From CAADGY01 sp035714225 (GTDB taxonomy: Bacteria; Acidobacteriota; Terriglobia; Bryobacterales; Bryobacteraceae): a stretch of 8,462 nt of DNA. The position numbers were made by a program, and so were the translations under genes. This document shows positions 6,755 through 8,462 of the stretch, piece by piece (within the stretch, counting starts at the first letter, position 1; each line of letters starts with the position of its first letter). The stretch lies in assembly GCA_035714225.1 (NCBI GenBank), contig DASTMK010000167.1, forward strand, positions 1 through 8,462. The letters are read 5' to 3'. The notes below the pieces were generated by a model. It was not told the DNA's origin and did not search any database. It was given only the letters and a program-made list of their open reading frames with translations.

Positions 6755-6796
6755 TATCTTGCGGATTGCGAGACGTCTATCCGTGGCGTCCGCCAT
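5372..6796 (-). CDS. ktrB: KtrB/TrkH-type potassium transporter pore subunit, copy 1 (ktrA-proximal)
   Basis: A 474-residue polytopic membrane protein of the Trk/Ktr/HKT superfamily, made of four M1-P-M2 repeats that form a K+ (often Na+-dependent) uptake pore. The four selectivity-filter segments are visible with their glycines: CVTGL (61-65), CNAGF (179-183), RTAGF (296-300) and GTVGLS (417-422). GSTGGGIKTS (327-336) is in the third repeat's M2, the flexible gate region of KtrB. The C-terminal tail ends RSRFRYADENVMVG. The SVTARTAGFNT form (292-301) and the small single-RCK partner favour KtrB over TrkH. Its ATG overlaps the TGA of copy 2 by one base (TGATG) and its own TGA overlaps ktrA the same way. 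It is about 78% identical to copy 2 over residues 15-219 by my count. Its first seven residues (MADATDR) resemble ktrA's MADDTER rather than copy 2. Confidence 0.92.
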   Translation of the reverse strand: MADATDRRLAIRKIHPARIIAGGFAGVIAMGTALLSLPTATVNGTRIPLIDAMFTAVSATCVTGLAVVDTGTVFSRFGQAVILACIQIGGLGLMTMTTVFLVAFGRRLAITDRIAMQDSFHHTRDPQLGALIKYIAAATFATEGLGAAILSIYWIATGRFESPWTAVYHAVFHAVSAFCNAGFALYSDNLTGFQSDPVVLMVICGLIITGGLGFLVGLDVTTCLRQSFLLRFSPPGRREHAMPRLSLHSKLVLTGTAALLAAGMVSYYLLERRALFARMGEFEAWLNAFFCSVTARTAGFNTIDYSDMSSPALLCTIVLMFIGASPGSTGGGIKTSTFVLLIAYAYSRWRGNEDLHVFNRRVPQETLDKAQSVVFAALATFVLGGSALVGIEAGAMSPAASHDQFLSLIFETTSAMGTVGLSMGQTPLLSAPGKLILMLLMFMGRIGPLTMALAISIRRTRSRFRYADENVMVG

Positions 6797-8169
6797 CAAC
6801 CTACCATCACGTTCTCGTCGGCGTAACGGAAACGGCTTCGAGAACGGCGAATACTGATCGCCAGCGCCAGTGTCAGAGGGCCGACCCGTCCCATGAACAT
6901 CAATAACATCAGAATGAGTTTTCCCGGCATGCTCAGCAGAGGTGTCTGCCCCATGGAGAGCCCGGCCGTTCCAAGAGCCGATGCGGTTTCAAAGGAGAGC
7001 TGTAAAAACTGCTTGTGACTCTCCGCGGGTGCAATCCCCTGGGCTTCCACTCCGATCAGAGCCGAAAGCGCCAGAACGAAGGCGGCGAGCATGACGAAAA
7101 CAACCGACTGCGCCTTGTCGAGAACTTCCTGCGGAACACGACGGCGAAAAATATGCAGATCTTCGTTGCCGCGCCATCGCGAGTACGCGTAAGCAACCAG
7201 CAGCACGAAGGTACTCGTCTTGATGCCGCCGCCGGTGGAACCGGGGCTCGCGCCGATCATCATGAGAACCATCGTGCAGAGCAGGGAAGGGCTGCTCATC
7301 CGGGCGTAATCGACCGTATTGAACCCGGCGGTTCGTGTCACGGAACAAAAGAACGCGTTGAGGGCCGCTTCGAATCCGCTCATTTCCGCGAACAACGCTT
7401 TGCGTTCCAGCAGGTAATAGGAAACCGTGCCGGCCGCTAGCAGAGCTGAGGACCCGATGAGCACCAGTTTCGTATGCAGGCTCAACCTTGCTACCGGGCG
7501 AGTACCGGGCGATACCCCACGCAGCAAATACTTTTGTTGCAGATAATCCTTCAGATCGAGGCCGACCAGGAAACCCAGGCCGCCCGCAATGACAAGGCCG
7601 CTGATGACGGCCAAGACCACCGGATCGTCACGGAACCCAACCAGATTGTCGGTGTACAGAGCAAACCCGGCATTGCAGAATGCCGAGATCGAATGAAAAA
7701 CGGCGTGATAGATCGCCGTGCCGGCCGAATCGAAACGATGGGTCGCCAGCCAGTATGCCGACAGGATGGCGGCGCCTGCCGCCTCCGTCGCAAAGGTGCC
7801 GGCCACGATGTATTTGATGAGCGTGCCCAGGCGCGGACTGCGGCTGTGGTGGAAGCTGTCCTGAATGGCGGTGCGATCCGCGATCGCCAGTCTCCGCCCA
7901 AAGGCGACCATGAAAATCGTAGTGAGTGTCATCAGGCCCAGGCCGCCGATCTGAATGCAGGCAAGAATGACGATCTGGCCAAAAGGCGAAAACACCGTGC
8001 TCGTATCAAGTGCGAGAAGGCCGGTGACACATGTCGCGGAAACCGCCGTGAAAAACGCGTCGATGAATGGAATTCGGGTGCCGCTGACGGTCGCGGCCGG
8101 AAGCGAAAGCAAAGCAGTTCCCATCGCGACCACGGCGGCGAAACTTACGGCAATAATTCGCGCCGGGTG
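6776..8169. repeat. ktrB: Tandem duplication, unit B (ktrB copy 2 plus a ktrA-like 21-nt scar)
   Basis: Second unit of the direct repeat. Matching runs lie at 6845-6869 and 6890-6915. Its low-coordinate end (6776-6796) differs from the start of ktrA (5352-5372) at only 3 of 21 positions, yet now serves as the first seven codons of ktrB copy 1. The 21 nt from 6755 to 6775 (codons 8-14 of copy 1) match neither ktrA nor copy 2 and look like the joint between the two units. Confidence 0.75.
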
Positions 8170-8196
8170 CAGTGCCGGGGGTCCGCCACGCCTCAT
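6796..8196 (-). CDS. ktrB: KtrB/TrkH-type potassium transporter pore subunit, copy 2 (sulfatase-proximal)
   Basis: A 466-residue paralogue of the adjacent copy 1, with the same four-repeat pore architecture. Filters are CVTGL (56-60), CNAGF (174-178), RTAGF (288-292) and GTAGLS (409-414); GSTGGGIKTS is at 319-328. The last 14 residues are identical to copy 1. It lacks one residue just before the third filter: it reads SVTRTAGF where copy 1 and, as I recall them, other KtrB/HKT proteins have SVTxRTAGF. The frame stays intact, so it is a one-codon loss rather than a broken gene. Its ATG (8196-8194) overlaps the sulfatase TGA (8195-8193) in an ATGA arrangement. There is little Shine-Dalgarno sequence, so it probably depends on translational coupling. 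The pre-TM1 segment is short (MRRGGPPAL), and this start is inferred from the absence of a better one. Whether it pairs with copy 1, forms its own homodimer, or is impaired is unknown. Confidence 0.9.
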   Translation of the reverse strand: MRRGGPPALHPARIIAVSFAAVVAMGTALLSLPAATVSGTRIPFIDAFFTAVSATCVTGLLALDTSTVFSPFGQIVILACIQIGGLGLMTLTTIFMVAFGRRLAIADRTAIQDSFHHSRSPRLGTLIKYIVAGTFATEAAGAAILSAYWLATHRFDSAGTAIYHAVFHSISAFCNAGFALYTDNLVGFRDDPVVLAVISGLVIAGGLGFLVGLDLKDYLQQKYLLRGVSPGTRPVARLSLHTKLVLIGSSALLAAGTVSYYLLERKALFAEMSGFEAALNAFFCSVTRTAGFNTVDYARMSSPSLLCTMVLMMIGASPGSTGGGIKTSTFVLLVAYAYSRWRGNEDLHIFRRRVPQEVLDKAQSVVFVMLAAFVLALSALIGVEAQGIAPAESHKQFLQLSFETASALGTAGLSMGQTPLLSMPGKLILMLLMFMGRVGPLTLALAISIRRSRSRFRYADENVMVG

Positions 8197-8462
8197 ACAG
8201 GCGGACGCCGTGCCTGCTGATATTTAGGGTTGTATTTCCCCATTTCCGCGAACCCGCCGAGTTGCGGACGCATCGGCGAATATCGGGGATAGCTTTCCCA
8301 AATGTCGCCGCTTCCGGTGGCACGGGGATCCTTTTCCGCCAGCAGGCGCCGGTCGAGCTGCTCGCGTAGCCTGGTCCGGATCGTCGCGTGGGACGGTGTG
8401 TCCGCCAGGTTGTGGAGACAGCCTGGATCCTTCCGGATATCGTACATCTGTTCGGACGGGTT
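8193..8462 (-). CDS. Sulfatase, C-terminal end (partial, 5' end outside the window)
   Basis: The frame is open from the window edge at 8462 and gives 89 residues ending with TGA at 8195-8193. NPSEQMYDIRKDPGCLHNLAD is the typical strand and turn of the C-terminal subdomain of type I sulfatases (commonly EELYDLxxDPxExxNLA). It is followed by a helix (TRLREQLDRRLL), then DPRATGSGDIWESYPRY and GGFAEMGKYNPKY, which I associate with the heparan-N-sulfatase-like group common in Acidobacteria and Planctomycetes. The formylglycine motif (C/S-x-P-x-R) and the metal ligands lie outside the window, so activity and substrate (sulfate esters or N-sulfates of polysaccharides) cannot be verified. The stop overlaps the ktrB copy 2 start by 4 nt (ATGA), placing it at or near the head of the minus-strand run. 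Confidence 0.85.
   Translation of the reverse strand, partial: NPSEQMYDIRKDPGCLHNLADTPSHATIRTRLREQLDRRLLAEKDPRATGSGDIWESYPRYSPMRPQLGGFAEMGKYNPKYQQARRPPV

Noticed and set aside
5373..6799. A TTG one codon before the ATG of ktrA (5375) and of ktrB copy 1 (6799) as start codons.
   Set aside because: The ATG that overlaps the preceding TGA is a better start codon and fits coupled reinitiation.
7474..8220. A 248-codon plus-strand frame opposite ktrB copy 2; similar shorter frames lie opposite copy 1.
   Set aside because: Both ktrB copies yield similar antisense frames simply because they are duplicates. The predicted protein is highly charged and resembles no family.

Overview
The window is a GC-rich, densely packed piece of bacterial chromosome. 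It carries nine protein-coding genes: seven complete and two cut by the window edges. I see no RNA gene, CRISPR array, insertion sequence or phage gene. The gene mix is a Tat-exported Gfo/Idh/MocA oxidoreductase, an exported amidohydrolase, a secreted DUF1080 (3-keto-disaccharide hydrolase family) protein, a secreted Dabb-domain protein, a sulfatase and a DoxX protein. Several genes have clear Shine-Dalgarno sites. This combination is typical of Acidobacteriota, especially Solibacter/Bryobacter-like soil bacteria. Planctomycetota or Verrucomicrobiota are less likely alternatives. The taxonomic call is inference.

Left part (1-922): the 3' end of a plus-strand Cys/Met-metabolism PLP enzyme (1-240) converges on a minus-strand DoxX-family membrane protein (246-698). 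A 224-base divergent spacer (699-922) separates doxX from the next plus-strand pair.

Middle part (923-3436, plus strand): two genes 21 nt apart, probably an operon. They encode a Tat-signal Gfo/Idh/MocA oxidoreductase with a cysteine cluster and a metal-dependent amidohydrolase with an N-terminal export signal. The pair ends at a perfect 8-bp inverted repeat that also contains the stop codon of the convergent minus-strand gene.

Right part (3450-8462, minus strand): a tightly linked run of six genes. In transcription order these are a sulfatase (3' end only), ktrB copy 2, ktrB copy 1, ktrA, DUF1080 and Dabb. The first three junctions overlap (ATGA, TGATG, TGATG), which suggests translational coupling. 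The next two gaps are 46 and 35 nt. The K+ module has two tandem paralogous KtrB pore subunits for one KtrA regulatory subunit. The first seven codons of ktrB copy 1 closely resemble the first seven codons of ktrA, at the same 1424-nt offset that separates the two ktrB 3' ends. This looks like the scar of a tandem duplication whose breakpoint lay just inside ktrA. Copy 2 has lost one codon immediately before its third K+ selectivity-filter segment.

Working together (inference): the exported oxidoreductase, amidohydrolase, DUF1080 protein and sulfatase fit periplasmic breakdown of sulfated or 3-oxidised glycosides. The Ktr system is a potassium (or sodium-coupled potassium) uptake channel that appears co-transcribed with the sulfatase/DUF1080 genes, which is an unusual partnership.
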